Shown here: positions 1-9,651 of the stretch, piece after piece
Numbering within the stretch: position 1 is the first letter of the stretch
Layout of the letters: the number at the start of each line of letters is the position of its first letter
From: Macrococcus sp. DPC7161
GTDB taxonomy: Bacteria; Bacillota; Bacilli; Staphylococcales; Staphylococcaceae
Assembly: GCF_004117835.1 (NCBI RefSeq)
Contig: NZ_SDSC01000003.1
Coordinates: 186,001-250,000 of the forward strand
DNA length: 64,000 nucleotides
Reading direction: 5' to 3'
Position numbers and translations under genes: made by a program
Notes under the pieces: generated by a model
Seen by the model: the letters and a program-made list of their open reading frames with translations, nothing else
The model's database searches: none
Told to the model about the DNA's origin: nothing

Positions 1-36
1 ATCTTAGAATGATTTATCATTGCTTTCGGTTATTTT

Positions 37-321
37 TTACATAATTTCTGCCATGCCACCTGTTACATTGACTGCTTTAAAGTCATGTTCTAGCAAATAT
101 TCTGTGACACGTTCACTTCTCACCCCATGTGCACAAACAATATAGTATGTTTCATCTACTTTAAATTCATGCATATGATCTGGTATTTCGTTCATTGGGA
201 TATGTGTTGCCATTGCCAACTTTCCAAATTGTACTTCTTCGTGTTCTCTTATATCAATAATATTTAATTGCTCGCCATTCGCAATTTTTTCTAGTAAAAC
301 TTTTGCACTGATTTGTTCCAT
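37..321 (-). CDS. rhodanese-like domain protein
   Basis: A single rhodanese domain of 94 residues, the usual size for the stand-alone PspE/GlpE-like type. The early segment IDIREHEE matches the conserved rhodanese start, and CAHGVRSE forms the active-site loop with its catalytic Cys. The family transfers sulfur from thiosulfate or persulfide donors, or acts as a persulfide carrier; the substrate here is unknown. Its start codon shares one base with the leuS stop codon, so it is probably translated with leuS and falls under the leuS T-box. No signal peptide, so cytoplasmic. Confidence 0.88.
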   Translation of the reverse strand: MEQISAKVLLEKIANGEQLNIIDIREHEEVQFGKLAMATHIPMNEIPDHMHEFKVDETYYIVCAHGVRSERVTEYLLEHDFKAVNVTGGMAEIM

Positions 322-2735
322 TAGTTTGCAACAATGTTGACAAGTTTATTCGGGACTGCAATCACTTTACGTACTGTTTTACCTTCAATTGCGGTTTGAA
401 TGGCTTCTTGGCTTAATGCAAATGCTTCTAAATCATCTTTTGAAGTATCTTTTGCTACTTTCGCTTTTAATTTTAATTTACCGTTCACTTGGATAACAAT
501 TTCAACTTCGCTATCTTCTAATTTTGAAGCATCAAATGTTGGCCATGCTTCGTATGTAATAGTGTCACTATGACCTAAAATTGACCAAATTTCTTCAGTA
601 ATGTGTGGTGCGATTGGTGATAATAATTTCACAAATCCTTCTACATATTCACGACTGACTTGATCTTGTTTATATACTTCATTGATGAATACCATCATTT
701 GTGAAATTGCAGTATTGAAACCTAATGTATTATAGTCTTCTGTTACTTTCTTCACCGTTTGGTGATACACTTTTTCTAATTCTGGTGTCGCAGCATCAAC
801 TACTTTCGCTGCAAGTGTACCTTCTTCTGTAACAAATGCACGATATACACGGTCTAAGAAACGTCTTGCACCGTCTAAGCCATTTGTACTCCATGCAATC
901 GATGCATCTAAAGGTCCCATAAACATTTCATATAAACGTAATGTATCTGCACCGTGACTTGCAACGACATCGTCAGGGTTTACGACATTCCCTTTTGATT
1001 TACTCATTTTTTCGTTACCTTCACCTAAAATCATCCCTTGGTTAAATAACTTTTGGAATGGTTCTTTCGTCGGTACAACGCCTAAATCATAAAGTACTTT
1101 ATGCCAGAAACGTGCATATAATAAGTGAAGTACTGCATGCTCTGCCCCACCAATGTACAAGTCAACTGGTAACCAGTATTTTAACTTCTCAGGATCTGCT
1201 AACTCGTCCGTATTATGTGGATCAATATATCTTAAATAATACCAACATGAACCTGCCCATTGTGGCATTGTGTTCGTTTCACGACGACCTTTCATTCCCG
1301 TAACAGGATCAACAACGTTAATAAATTCATCAATATTTGCAAGTGGTGATTCACCTGTACCTGAAGGCATAATTTTATCTGTTTTTGGTAACATTAATGG
1401 TAACTCTTCTTCAGGAACCGTTGTCATTGAACCATCTTCCCAAATGATTACTGGAATTGGTTCACCCCAATAACGTTGACGAGAGAATAACCAGTCACGT
1501 AATTTGTATGAGATTTTTTTCTCACCAATGCCTTTTGCTTCAAGCATTTCAATGGCGCGCTGAATACCCTCTTCTTTATTTAAACCGTCTAATTCACCAG
1601 AGTTAATGTGTACACCGTCACCAGTGAACGCTTCTTTTTCAATGTCTCCGCCTTCTAATACCGCTTTAATTTCTAAGCCAAATTGTTTAGCGAATTCATA
1701 GTCACGTTCATCATGTGCAGGTACCGCCATAATGGCACCTGTACCATATGATGCTAATACATAATCTGAAATCCAAATTGGCATTAATTCATCTGTAAAT
1801 GGATTAACCGCATAGCTTCCAGTAAATACACCCGTTTTATCTTTAGCAAGATCTGTTCTTTCTAAATCAGACTTGCGACTGGCTTGTTCTTGGTAATTCG
1901 TAACCGCTTCACGTTGTTCTTCAGTTGTAATTTGTTCAACTAAAGCATGTTCTGGTGAAAGCACGGCATAAGTTGCACCGAAAATTGTATCTGGACGCGT
2001 TGTAAATACTTTAAAAGATGCATCTTGATCTTTCACTTTAAATTCAACTTCAGCACCTTCTGATTTACCAATCCAGTTACGTTGCATGTCTTTTAAAGAT
2101 TCAGGCCAATCTAAGTCATCTAAATCTTCTAATAAACGGTCTGCATATTCAGTAATTTTTAATACCCATTGACGCATCGGTTTACGAATGACTGGGTGTC
2201 CACCACGTTCAGAAACGCCGTCAACGACCTCTTCATTTGAAAGTACTGTACCGAGTGCAGGACACCAGTTTACAGCCACTTCATCCACATATGCTAAACC
2301 TTTTTTATAAAGTTGGATGAAGATCCATTGTGTCCATTTATAATATTCTGGATCTGTCGTATTTACTTCACGGTCCCAATCATAACTGAAACCAAGTTCT
2401 TGAATTTGACGTTTAAATGTTGCGATATTTTTCTTTGTAAATTCTGCAGGATCATTACCTGTATCGATTGCATATTGTTCAGCTGGTAAACCAAATGCAT
2501 CCCACCCCATTGGATGTAACACATTGTATCCTTGCATGCGTTTAAATCGAGATACGATATCTGTTGCAGTATAGCCTTCTGGATGTCCTACGTGAAGCCC
2601 TGCTCCTGATGGATATGGGAACATATCAAGTGCGAAAAATTTTGGTTTATCCGATGATTCTAATGTTTTAAATGTTTTATTGTCTTGCCAATACGTTTGC
2701 CATTTCTTTTCAATCGTTTGATGATTAAAACTCAT
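321..2735 (-). CDS. leuS: leucyl-tRNA synthetase
   Basis: Class I aminoacyl-tRNA synthetase of 804 residues, normal bacterial LeuRS length. It charges tRNA-Leu with leucine in the cytoplasm. The HIGH-type motif is HVGH at residues 48-51 and the KMSKS loop is present in the C-terminal half of the catalytic core. The editing insertion contains the conserved [11 protein letters not shown] segment. The start is supported by the purine-rich site AAGGAGGAGAT just upstream. It is the first gene after a T-box leader, so expression should rise when tRNA-Leu is uncharged. Confidence 0.98.
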   Translation of the reverse strand: MSFNHQTIEKKWQTYWQDNKTFKTLESSDKPKFFALDMFPYPSGAGLHVGHPEGYTATDIVSRFKRMQGYNVLHPMGWDAFGLPAEQYAIDTGNDPAEFTKKNIATFKRQIQELGFSYDWDREVNTTDPEYYKWTQWIFIQLYKKGLAYVDEVAVNWCPALGTVLSNEEVVDGVSERGGHPVIRKPMRQWVLKITEYADRLLEDLDDLDWPESLKDMQRNWIGKSEGAEVEFKVKDQDASFKVFTTRPDTIFGATYAVLSPEHALVEQITTEEQREAVTNYQEQASRKSDLERTDLAKDKTGVFTGSYAVNPFTDELMPIWISDYVLASYGTGAIMAVPAHDERDYEFAKQFGLEIKAVLEGGDIEKEAFTGDGVHINSGELDGLNKEEGIQRAIEMLEAKGIGEKKISYKLRDWLFSRQRYWGEPIPVIIWEDGSMTTVPEEELPLMLPKTDKIMPSGTGESPLANIDEFINVVDPVTGMKGRRETNTMPQWAGSCWYYLRYIDPHNTDELADPEKLKYWLPVDLYIGGAEHAVLHLLYARFWHKVLYDLGVVPTKEPFQKLFNQGMILGEGNEKMSKSKGNVVNPDDVVASHGADTLRLYEMFMGPLDASIAWSTNGLDGARRFLDRVYRAFVTEEGTLAAKVVDAATPELEKVYHQTVKKVTEDYNTLGFNTAISQMMVFINEVYKQDQVSREYVEGFVKLLSPIAPHITEEIWSILGHSDTITYEAWPTFDASKLEDSEVEIVIQVNGKLKLKAKVAKDTSKDDLEAFALSQEAIQTAIEGKTVRKVIAVPNKLVNIVAN

Positions 2736-2755
2736 AATATCTCCTCCTTAAAATA

Positions 2756-2945
2756 AAAAGACAGTCATCCCAATAAAAAGGGACGACTGTCTATATAGAC
2801 AACCGCGGTACCACCCGCAATTCACTTAACGTGCATCTTTAAATATTCATTTCAATACCACAGCAAGTTCACAATTAATTATGATCAGTTCGCACCACCA
2901 CTGACTCTCTTTACATAACGCTTTGCTACTACTCTGTTATTAATA
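2756..2945 (-). promoter_or_regulatory. T-box riboswitch (leader of leuS)
   Basis: Read on the minus strand, the region carries the T-box sequence GGGTGGTACCGCGG (around 2803-2817), a Stem I AGAGAG/GGTG-type motif near 2890-2912, and a terminator hairpin with stems GACAGTCGTCCC and GGGATGACTGTC (2760-2792) ending in a T run just before the leuS ribosome binding site. The probable specifier codon is CUU (complement of 2865-2867) in GTGAACTTG, which fits leucine. T-boxes antiterminate when an uncharged cognate tRNA binds. The class and target are clear; the specifier is assigned by eye. Confidence 0.93.
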
Positions 2946-2976
2946 ATATATCGGGTTATAAAATAGAAATCAAGTT

Positions 2977-4146
2977 TTAATTTTCAACTTTTATTTTTCT
3001 ATCATAAATCACCAATGTGAAAAATCCTAAAACAATAAAAATCATCATAAAATAATACATCATTTGAATACTAAAGACGTCTACAATCACACCGCCTAAT
3101 AACGGTCCAATTGCGCGTCCTAAAGTTGCTGTTGAATTGACAATCCCTTGATAAACACCTGTACGACCTTTAGGTGCTAAATTGTTCGCAATTGTAGGAA
3201 TCGCTGGCCATATAAACATTTCACCAATTGTTAATATCAACATACCCACAACAAACATACTGTATGTTTGAGCGAAACTTGTAATTAAAAATGAACTTAA
3301 AAAGATGATTAAACCAATTGCGATTTGCAATTTAATCTTATCTTGAAATTTATTAATAATCGGTGCAATTAATGGCTGCCCTAATAAAATAAATAAGCCA
3401 TTAATTGACCATAATAAACTGTATTGTTTTAAACTGATGTCTAAACCTTGAGTTTGTGTCGCAATGGTTGTTTGCCACTGAACATAAGCAATCCAACATA
3501 AACAATACGTCACACATACAGTTAACAACGCATTAAACTTCGTACGATCTTTAATTTTATGAACATCTTTCATCACATTACTACCACTAATACCATGTTG
3601 ACTTGTACGGTAACCAAATATCGCGATAAAGAAAAATACAACATAAAACATTAAATTCACTAAAAAAATAAGCCCAAAATCAATTTCTGCGATAAATCCA
3701 CCTAATGATGCACCAAGTGCAACACCAATATTTTGTGCCAAATAAATGGCATTAAACGTTTTTCGTCCTCCTTGAGGCCATGCAGTTCCTGCCATTGCAT
3801 AAATCGAAGGGAACACAATACCCGCGCCAAATCCTAAAAGCACTAACCACACAGGGTACCAGGGCCAACCATGCATCAATACAAGTCCAACATCCGCAAT
3901 TAATGAGATGATGATGCCCAGCATAATCGATTTATATCCGCCAAATTTATCAAATAAATTGCCACCGATTAAATTTCCAAGTACAGAGGCAAAACTATTG
4001 ATCATTAAGACTATACCCGCAACGGCTAAACTTTTACCAAGTTCATTATGCATATAAATCGTATTTAAAGGCCAGATAAAACTAGAACCAGTTACGTTTA
4101 CAGCCATACCAATAACTAAAAACCAAACCAATTTAGGCATTTTCAT
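2977..4146 (-). CDS. MFS transporter (multidrug efflux-like)
   Basis: About 12 predicted transmembrane segments in 389 residues, the standard length for the major facilitator superfamily. GGNLFDKFGGYK between helices 2 and 3 fits the MFS loop 2-3 motif. A proton-coupled exporter of small molecules is likely, but the substrate cannot be read from sequence. I chose the ATG at 4146 because a strong GGAGGT lies 8 bases upstream of it and overlaps the codons of the longer reading that begins at 4161. It is divergent from ytqA, with about 90 bases between. Confidence 0.82.
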   Translation of the reverse strand: MKMPKLVWFLVIGMAVNVTGSSFIWPLNTIYMHNELGKSLAVAGIVLMINSFASVLGNLIGGNLFDKFGGYKSIMLGIIISLIADVGLVLMHGWPWYPVWLVLLGFGAGIVFPSIYAMAGTAWPQGGRKTFNAIYLAQNIGVALGASLGGFIAEIDFGLIFLVNLMFYVVFFFIAIFGYRTSQHGISGSNVMKDVHKIKDRTKFNALLTVCVTYCLCWIAYVQWQTTIATQTQGLDISLKQYSLLWSINGLFILLGQPLIAPIINKFQDKIKLQIAIGLIIFLSSFLITSFAQTYSMFVVGMLILTIGEMFIWPAIPTIANNLAPKGRTGVYQGIVNSTATLGRAIGPLLGGVIVDVFSIQMMYYFMMIFIVLGFFTLVIYDRKIKVEN

Positions 4147-4239
4147 ATTTTCTACCTCCAATCTATAAAATCGTACGCTTTTTTGACCTAATTTTCAATA
4201 TTTATGTTAAAATCCTAATGTTAAGAAAGAGGGATAATA

Positions 4240-5184
4240 ATGACACAATTTAAATACGCGTTTGATAATAAACGATACCATACATGGAATTACTATTTAC
4301 GCAATCGATTCGGACAAAAGATTTTTAAAGTCGCACTAGAAGGCGGATTTGATTGTCCGAACCGTGATGGCACGGTTGCTCATGGCGGTTGTACATTTTG
4401 TTCAGCAGCTGGTAGCGGCGACTTTGCAGGAAGACGTGTTGATCCGATTCCTGTTCAATTTGAAAAGATAAAAAATAAAATGCATGAAAAATGGGCTGAA
4501 GGACAATATATCGCCTACTTCCAAGCTTATACGAATACACATGCACCGCTTACCGTTTTAAAAGAAAAATATGAAGCAGCACTCGCACAACCTGGTGTGG
4601 TTGGTTTATCCATTGCAACAAGACCAGATTGTTTACCAGATGATGTTGTTGAGTATTTAGCAGAATTAAATGAAAGAACATTTTTAATTGTAGAACTTGG
4701 ATTACAAACTGTGCACCAAAAGACATCTGATTTAATCAACCGTGCACATGATATGGCTTGTTATTATGAAGGCATTCAAAAATTACGCAAACATAATATC
4801 CAAATTGTCACACATATCATTAACGGATTACCGGGTGAAGATTATGACATGATGATGGAAACAGCTAAGACCGTTGCTCAAATGGATGTTCAAGGAATTA
4901 AAATCCATTTACTTCACCTATTAAAAGGTACACCAATGGTGAAACAATATGAAAAAGGTATGCTTGAATTCATGTCACAAGAAGATTATATTAACTTAGT
5001 TGCGGATCAATTAGAAGTGTTACCACCTGAAATGATCATACATCGAATTACTGGTGATGGCCCAATTGATTTAATGATCGGACCAATGTGGAGTGTGAAT
5101 AAATGGGAAGTGTTAAATGGGATTGATGATGAACTCAAAAGACGTGGTACATTCCAAGGTTCTAAATACGAGGTACAATCATGA
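4240..5184 (+). CDS. ytqA: TIGR01212-type radical SAM protein (YtqA)
   Basis: Radical SAM protein of 314 residues. The cluster-binding region reads CPNRDGTVAHGGCTFC, the spacing typical of the TIGR01212/YtqA family rather than canonical CxxxCxxC. The downstream segments fit the TIM-barrel fold of radical SAM enzymes. Its biochemical role is not established to my knowledge. It overlaps the next gene by four bases (ATGA), so it is translationally coupled to the tRNA-modifying methyltransferase MnmM; a role in RNA modification is an inference from that pairing. Confidence 0.9.
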   Translation: MTQFKYAFDNKRYHTWNYYLRNRFGQKIFKVALEGGFDCPNRDGTVAHGGCTFCSAAGSGDFAGRRVDPIPVQFEKIKNKMHEKWAEGQYIAYFQAYTNTHAPLTVLKEKYEAALAQPGVVGLSIATRPDCLPDDVVEYLAELNERTFLIVELGLQTVHQKTSDLINRAHDMACYYEGIQKLRKHNIQIVTHIINGLPGEDYDMMMETAKTVAQMDVQGIKIHLLHLLKGTPMVKQYEKGMLEFMSQEDYINLVADQLEVLPPEMIIHRITGDGPIDLMIGPMWSVNKWEVLNGIDDELKRRGTFQGSKYEVQS

Positions 5185-5732
5185 TTGTTGAAGGCATCTT
5201 ACCATTTTGTAGAACACTCATACTTACGCACATACAACCAAATACCGCTTTAATCGATGCAACATGTGGCAACGGCAATGACACGTTATTCATGTGTCAA
5301 AATACCACACAAAACGAGACCATCTATGCCTTTGATATACAAACAACGGCGATTAATAATACACTTGAAAAAGTAAAAGACTTTGACCATGTTAAAGTCA
5401 TACAACAAGGTCATGAACATGTATTAAATCATGTTCATGACCCAGTAAGTGTTGCAGTATTTAATTTAGGATACTTACCTAAAGGAGATAAATCCATCGT
5501 AACAACCCCAGAAACAACTATAAAAGCAATCAAAGATATATTCAGCCTACTTGTACCAAAAGGCATCATTATATTAGTCATATACCCAGGACACCCTGAA
5601 GGACAAATAGAACGAGATGAAGTCATGCAATACGTAAAACAAATCGACCAACAAGAAGCACATGTCTTACAATACGGCTTTATCAATCAAAAAAATAACC
5701 CACCATTTATTATAGGGATAGAGAAACGATAA
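5181..5732 (+). CDS. mnmM: tRNA mnm5s2U34 methyltransferase MnmM (YtqB family)
   Basis: Class I SAM-dependent methyltransferase of 183 residues. The SAM-binding motif I is IDATCGNGNDT near residues 25-35, and VAVFNLGYLPKGDK carries the NLGYLP signature of the YtqB family. YtqB proteins of Bacillus subtilis and Staphylococcus aureus have been identified as MnmM, which methylates 5-aminomethyl-2-thiouridine at the tRNA wobble base in organisms lacking the MnmC methylase. Older annotations call it an rRNA methylase. The last codon and the stop lie inside a palindromic terminator shared with the convergent ytpA-like gene. Confidence 0.88.
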   Translation: MIVEGILPFCRTLILTHIQPNTALIDATCGNGNDTLFMCQNTTQNETIYAFDIQTTAINNTLEKVKDFDHVKVIQQGHEHVLNHVHDPVSVAVFNLGYLPKGDKSIVTTPETTIKAIKDIFSLLVPKGIIILVIYPGHPEGQIERDEVMQYVKQIDQQEAHVLQYGFINQKNNPPFIIGIEKR

Positions 5733-5757
5733 AAAGTAATATTACTTTTTATCGTTT
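5724..5757. terminator. bidirectional terminator with overlapping gene ends
   Basis: A perfect 34-base palindrome with 17-base arms (AAACGATAAAAAGTAAT and its complement) lies between two convergent genes. It contains the stop codons of both mnmM (5730-5732) and the hydrolase gene (5742-5744). There is essentially no loop in the written palindrome, so the RNA hairpin would open at its centre. A run of T follows the weaker AT stem on each strand. Confidence 0.8.
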
Positions 5758-6557
5758 GTTACTAATCCTACATAATTTAATCGGTTATTCATAAATGATT
5801 CAATATAATAAAGGACATTGTCCCTTTCTGGTTCATTTTGTAATTCATGATAAAGTGTTTTCCAATTCTTCACATATAATTCGTCCGTTACAACTTCATC
5901 TTTAAATGCTTTAATTTGATCTACATCTGCCAATTTATCTGCATCACTATACATCAATAAAATAGGCACATTTTTCATTTTTGAAATATTCTCCATTGTC
6001 GATTTCATTTCTTCAATAATTGATTTATACCAATTAAACGACACTTTATGAACCATCAATGCATCCGTCTTTGTATCTTTAATCACTGTTTCATCTTGTG
6101 TTAAGTCTTCAATAGGAATATTCATATCAAACTTTGCATCTTTTGAAATCGAACTTAAACCACTAGCCAAGAAGTTCTTACGTGTATTGACTGAATTTTG
6201 GAAGCCGTATAATGGAGAAATTAAAATTAATCCTTCTAATCTTAAATTAACTTCTTCCAATAAACTTGTGGCGATTAATCCACCAAGTCCAACGCCTAAC
6301 AAAAATACTGGTAAATGATATTCTTCAGCAAATTCAATCCATTCCAATACCGTTTCTTGATATTGATTAAAGTTATCGATGTGACCCTTATTTACTCGAG
6401 AAGTTTGGCCTTGACCAGGTAAATCACCCATAACGACATGATAGCCATCTCTACGTAATCTTGTAATAATCCAAGCATATCTACCGTGATGTTCTAATAT
6501 ATTATGAATAATCACGACAACACCTTTAGGATTTTTTTCAGTTTCCCATTTCCACAT
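5742..6557 (-). CDS. alpha/beta hydrolase, lysophospholipase-like (YtpA family)
   Basis: Serine hydrolase of 271 residues. It has an oxyanion region with VVVIIHNILEHHGRY, a nucleophile-elbow position reading GVGLGG, and a late YHELQNEPERD segment containing the likely catalytic His. The canonical elbow is GxSxG; here the Ser position reads Leu (LLGVGLGGL), which is odd and may mean loss of activity or a shifted nucleophile. The family (B. subtilis YtpA) is linked to lysophospholipid hydrolysis. A GAGGAG site precedes the start. It is a single gene, convergent with mnmM. Confidence 0.78.
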   Translation of the reverse strand: MWKWETEKNPKGVVVIIHNILEHHGRYAWIITRLRRDGYHVVMGDLPGQGQTSRVNKGHIDNFNQYQETVLEWIEFAEEYHLPVFLLGVGLGGLIATSLLEEVNLRLEGLILISPLYGFQNSVNTRKNFLASGLSSISKDAKFDMNIPIEDLTQDETVIKDTKTDALMVHKVSFNWYKSIIEEMKSTMENISKMKNVPILLMYSDADKLADVDQIKAFKDEVVTDELYVKNWKTLYHELQNEPERDNVLYYIESFMNNRLNYVGLVTNDKK

Positions 6558-6632
6558 ACAAAGTACTCCTCGTCAAAATATAAATTATGTTAGTATCATT
6601 ATAACAAATAATTTTTATTTAGGAGGCTATCA

Positions 6633-7145
6633 ATGATTGTAAATTACAAAGGGGATACACCAAAAATACATGAAAGTGCATTTATTGCACCAAATGCAGT
6701 GATTACAGGAGATGTGACAATTGCTGAGAATGCAAGTGTTTGGTATGGCACGGTCATTCGTGGCGATGTCAGTCCTGTAACGATTGGACAAAACAGCAAT
6801 GTACAAGACTTATGCTGTTTACACCAGTCACCAAATGCACCACTCATCATTGAAGACAACGTTACAATTGGTCATCGTGTGACTTTACATTCAAGTATTA
6901 TCAGAAAGAATGCACTTGTAGGTATGGACTCAACCATTTTAGATGGTGCTGAAATCGGAGAATTTGCATTTGTCGGAGCAGGATCACTGGTGACACCTGG
7001 TAAGAAAATACCACCAAGAACATTAGCACTAGGAAGACCAGCAAAAGTTGTACGTGAATTGACTGAAGAAGATTATAAAGACATGGAAAGAATACAAAAA
7101 GAATATAAAGAAAAAGCACAAGTATACAAACAAATACATCAATAA
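6633..7145 (+). CDS. gamma-carbonic anhydrase family protein (YrdA/PaaY-like)
   Basis: Left-handed beta-helix hexapeptide-repeat protein of 170 residues. The core has repeats such as ENASVWYGTVIRGD, VTIGHRVTLHS and AEIGEFAFVGAGSLV. The metal-ligand His residues of the gamma-CA fold are visible in CCLHQS, GHRV and LHSS. These proteins assemble as trimers with metal at subunit interfaces. Some hydrate CO2 and others (PaaY) act on CoA thioesters, so the exact activity is uncertain. An AGGAGG site lies 6-7 bases before the start. Confidence 0.88.
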   Translation: MIVNYKGDTPKIHESAFIAPNAVITGDVTIAENASVWYGTVIRGDVSPVTIGQNSNVQDLCCLHQSPNAPLIIEDNVTIGHRVTLHSSIIRKNALVGMDSTILDGAEIGEFAFVGAGSLVTPGKKIPPRTLALGRPAKVVRELTEEDYKDMERIQKEYKEKAQVYKQIHQ

Positions 7146-7150
7146 AAAAA

Positions 7151-7174
7151 TTCGGTATCTTAAGCGATACCGAA
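7151..7174. terminator. bidirectional hairpin terminator
   Basis: Stem arms TTCGGTATC and GATACCGAA enclose a 6-base loop, with A and T runs on the two flanks, so it can serve both convergent genes. The stop codon of the downstream minus-strand gene (7160-7162) lies in the hairpin. Confidence 0.8.
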
Positions 7175-7495
7175 TTTATTATGCATAAATGGTGATTTTA
7201 CGATTAAATAACTTAATACAAGTTCATAGAACATTGAGAAAAACTTAGCAAAGAATAATGGGAAAATATCCATTATAATAGCACCCATACCTTCTGCACC
7301 GTGTAAGTACATTGAATATAAAGTGACATCAATTAAATTAATTACGATTACGAATACAGGTACAATCCATGATTTCTTTAAAATCATTGATAAAATCACT
7401 GCAATCACCGTAATTAAAATCGGTTCAAAAACAAATAACTGATAAAAAGGATCAAGCGCATCTCCAAAAATTCTAAAAGCTAAATCATTAAACAT
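7160..7495 (-). CDS. small integral membrane protein, function unknown
   Basis: 111 residues with three to four hydrophobic segments (FVFEPILITVIAVILSMIL, IVPVFVIVINLIDVTLYSMYL, IIMDIFPLFFAKFFSMFYELVL). No catalytic motif is visible. A GAGGTG site a few bases before the ATG supports the start. It is a single-gene unit between the carbonic-anhydrase-like gene and pnuC. I do not recognise the family and assign no function. Confidence 0.7.
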   Translation of the reverse strand: MFNDLAFRIFGDALDPFYQLFVFEPILITVIAVILSMILKKSWIVPVFVIVINLIDVTLYSMYLHGAEGMGAIIMDIFPLFFAKFFSMFYELVLSYLIVKSPFMHNKFGIA

Positions 7496-7610
7496 ATAGA
7501 CACCTCTTCATTGATAAATCGTTATACTTCATTTTAACACCTTAATGAATCGCTAGATGTAAAGTTTCTATAAAGATTTACCTATGAAATTTACAATTCC
7601 TTAACAAAAA

Positions 7611-7635
7611 AAGCCTAGGACAAATGTCCTAAGCT
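7611..7635 (-). terminator. terminator of the nadR-pnuC operon
   Basis: On the minus strand, stem AGCTTAGGACA, loop, TGTCCTAGGCT is followed by a run of seven T. The pnuC stop codon (7629-7631) is inside the stem. Confidence 0.8.
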
Positions 7636-8348
7636 GAAACGTGTTGAAGTTTCTTCCAATAGAAATAGCCATAAACACTATTGATTAAGAATCCAATCCA
7701 CATGAATGCCATTGTCACACCTGTAGCATCAATGCCACCAGCAAGAATCATACCACGTACCCAAAGTGTAATTGAAACGACATTAACTGCAATCCAGAAG
7801 AACCATTGTTCTTTAAATCTTAAAGTCATTAATGTTTGACCTACTAAACTTAATGCCACACTCATACCATCTACCCAAGGTTGTTTCGAACCAAACTTTT
7901 GTAAATAATAAGATCCAGCAACGTAAACAATGACAGTAATCACGCCTGTAATTGCCCACTGATTTATTTTAAGTCCTTTTGTATCCACTTCTTCTGTCTT
8001 TTTCATTTCATTCGCAATATGCATATTTCTAATCCATGTGTATAAACCGATAAATTGGAAAATACCGAATACAATTTGTAGACCAACTTCACCATAATAT
8101 TGTTTATGCAAACAAATATATCCGTATGATAAGACTTGGATAATACCATAGAAGAATGTACTTAATCGTCCTTTTGCACTCATGATTACACATAAAATAC
8201 CTGAAACACTTGCAATGACATTCAACCAGTCTGTTTTACCATCTACAATTTGAAAATATATTAAAATTGCTATTTGAACGGCCATAAATAAGCCGAAAAA
8301 TATTTTTTCATAAGGTGTAACCCCCTTAAAATCCTTAATTAGAAACAT
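7629..8348 (-). CDS. pnuC: nicotinamide riboside transporter PnuC
   Basis: Integral membrane protein of 239 residues with about seven hydrophobic segments and the WxxW-type TIRNMHIAN region after helix 4, typical of PnuC/SWEET-fold vitamin carriers. PnuC passes nicotinamide riboside by facilitated diffusion and depends on intracellular kinase trapping. The adjacent upstream gene on the same strand encodes exactly that kinase (NadR), which makes the substrate assignment strong. It is the second gene of the nadR-pnuC unit, 33 bases after nadR. Confidence 0.9.
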   Translation of the reverse strand: MFLIKDFKGVTPYEKIFFGLFMAVQIAILIYFQIVDGKTDWLNVIASVSGILCVIMSAKGRLSTFFYGIIQVLSYGYICLHKQYYGEVGLQIVFGIFQFIGLYTWIRNMHIANEMKKTEEVDTKGLKINQWAITGVITVIVYVAGSYYLQKFGSKQPWVDGMSVALSLVGQTLMTLRFKEQWFFWIAVNVVSITLWVRGMILAGGIDATGVTMAFMWIGFLINSVYGYFYWKKLQHVSA

Positions 8349-8381
8349 TGTTTTCCCCTTTGTGATTGATTTTATTTTTAA

Positions 8382-9476
8382 TTAATTATCTTTTCCATCT
8401 GCTAAGATTTCATCGACTAATCGGTGTGCTTCTTCATATTTCTCTTGGAAGCTTTCTCCTTTTAATACAACCATTCGATCTTCTAATCCATGGTATTTGA
8501 TTTCATCTAAAAACATTTGGTGCATTTTTTGACGTGATTCAATATCTGCCATACTCATATCTCTAAAGCCATCATCCACATATTTCGTTGTTGGTGGTAA
8601 TACTAAGATTAACGCCCAGTTTTGTAGTGAGATATAGTAATCAAATACAGGTGCGATTTTTTCGTAATCTTCTTTTGATTGATATAGTTTTGTATATAAC
8701 TTCGTAGTCATGACATCTGTATCTGCAAAGAAGACTTTTCTTGTCCCTGGTGAATGAATGTGTTTTCTATTCAATTCAAATTGACCTATGCCAATTGCAT
8801 GTAAATCTTTAATATCCAACTCATCATCTCGAACTTGGCGTGTTTGTTGGTATTCTCTTGAATATTCTAACGAATAACTTGTTGAATACCTTCTAGCTAA
8901 GTCACGTGTTAATGTTGTTTTACCAGTACTTGCTGTACCGATAATTAATACATTTTTTACGAAAAATCTTCTAAATGGACGTGTTACAAAGTCCCAGTTG
9001 TAAATTGGATTTTCACGAATACTTGTTCCTGAAATCCCTGTAATTCTACGATCAACTTTAGTAATAACGACATCGCTATTTGTCCACACTTTTTTGAAGT
9101 AATCTTGTAACGGTTGAATGTATTCTTCTTCACCCACATAAAATGTTGGCGTTTCAAGTTTTAATTGAAATTCTGCTACATTTTGTTCAATAACTACTTG
9201 CAACATTTCTAGCCAAGCATCCCATCCATCTGGATATCTAGGTATATTCGACTCATCTAATGTACAAACCGTTACATTCTCATCATCACGTAACAATTCA
9301 CGCATCGCTTTAACACGGTTGACTAAACTCATTCCCGCTTTATCACCACGATCTCCTTCATAACCTGAGACAATCACTAATGCATGTTCATTTTCACGCT
9401 TCGCTCTCACAATTTGTTCAAAGTGCCCCACATGACATGGAGCAAATGTTCCAAAATAAATACCTAAATTTCTCAT
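8382..9476 (-). CDS. nadR: bifunctional NMN adenylyltransferase / ribosylnicotinamide kinase NadR
   Basis: The N-terminal nucleotidyltransferase domain has IYFGTFAPCHVGH (HxGH-type motif) and a late GISGTSIRENP segment with the ISxTxxR signature. A P-loop kinase domain follows with GTASTGKTT. Together they phosphorylate nicotinamide riboside and adenylate NMN to NAD. The DNA-binding domain of enterobacterial NadR is absent, so it is an enzyme only. I place the start at 9476 because GGAGGT lies 6 bases upstream; a longer reading from 9524 adds 16 unlikely residues. Length 364. Confidence 0.92.
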   Translation of the reverse strand: MRNLGIYFGTFAPCHVGHFEQIVRAKRENEHALVIVSGYEGDRGDKAGMSLVNRVKAMRELLRDDENVTVCTLDESNIPRYPDGWDAWLEMLQVVIEQNVAEFQLKLETPTFYVGEEEYIQPLQDYFKKVWTNSDVVITKVDRRITGISGTSIRENPIYNWDFVTRPFRRFFVKNVLIIGTASTGKTTLTRDLARRYSTSYSLEYSREYQQTRQVRDDELDIKDLHAIGIGQFELNRKHIHSPGTRKVFFADTDVMTTKLYTKLYQSKEDYEKIAPVFDYYISLQNWALILVLPPTTKYVDDGFRDMSMADIESRQKMHQMFLDEIKYHGLEDRMVVLKGESFQEKYEEAHRLVDEILADGKDN

Positions 9477-9651
9477 GACGTTACCTCCAAATAAATTACA
9501 ACCATTATACCATTTATCTTGCATACGACTATATTAAATTCCGTTCATTATATTAATGAAAAATTTATATATCATACGATAACTTTACAAAACCTTTAAA
9601 CGTCATTTATATCCCCTCGTTATAATGAAATCAAACATACAACGGAGGCAA

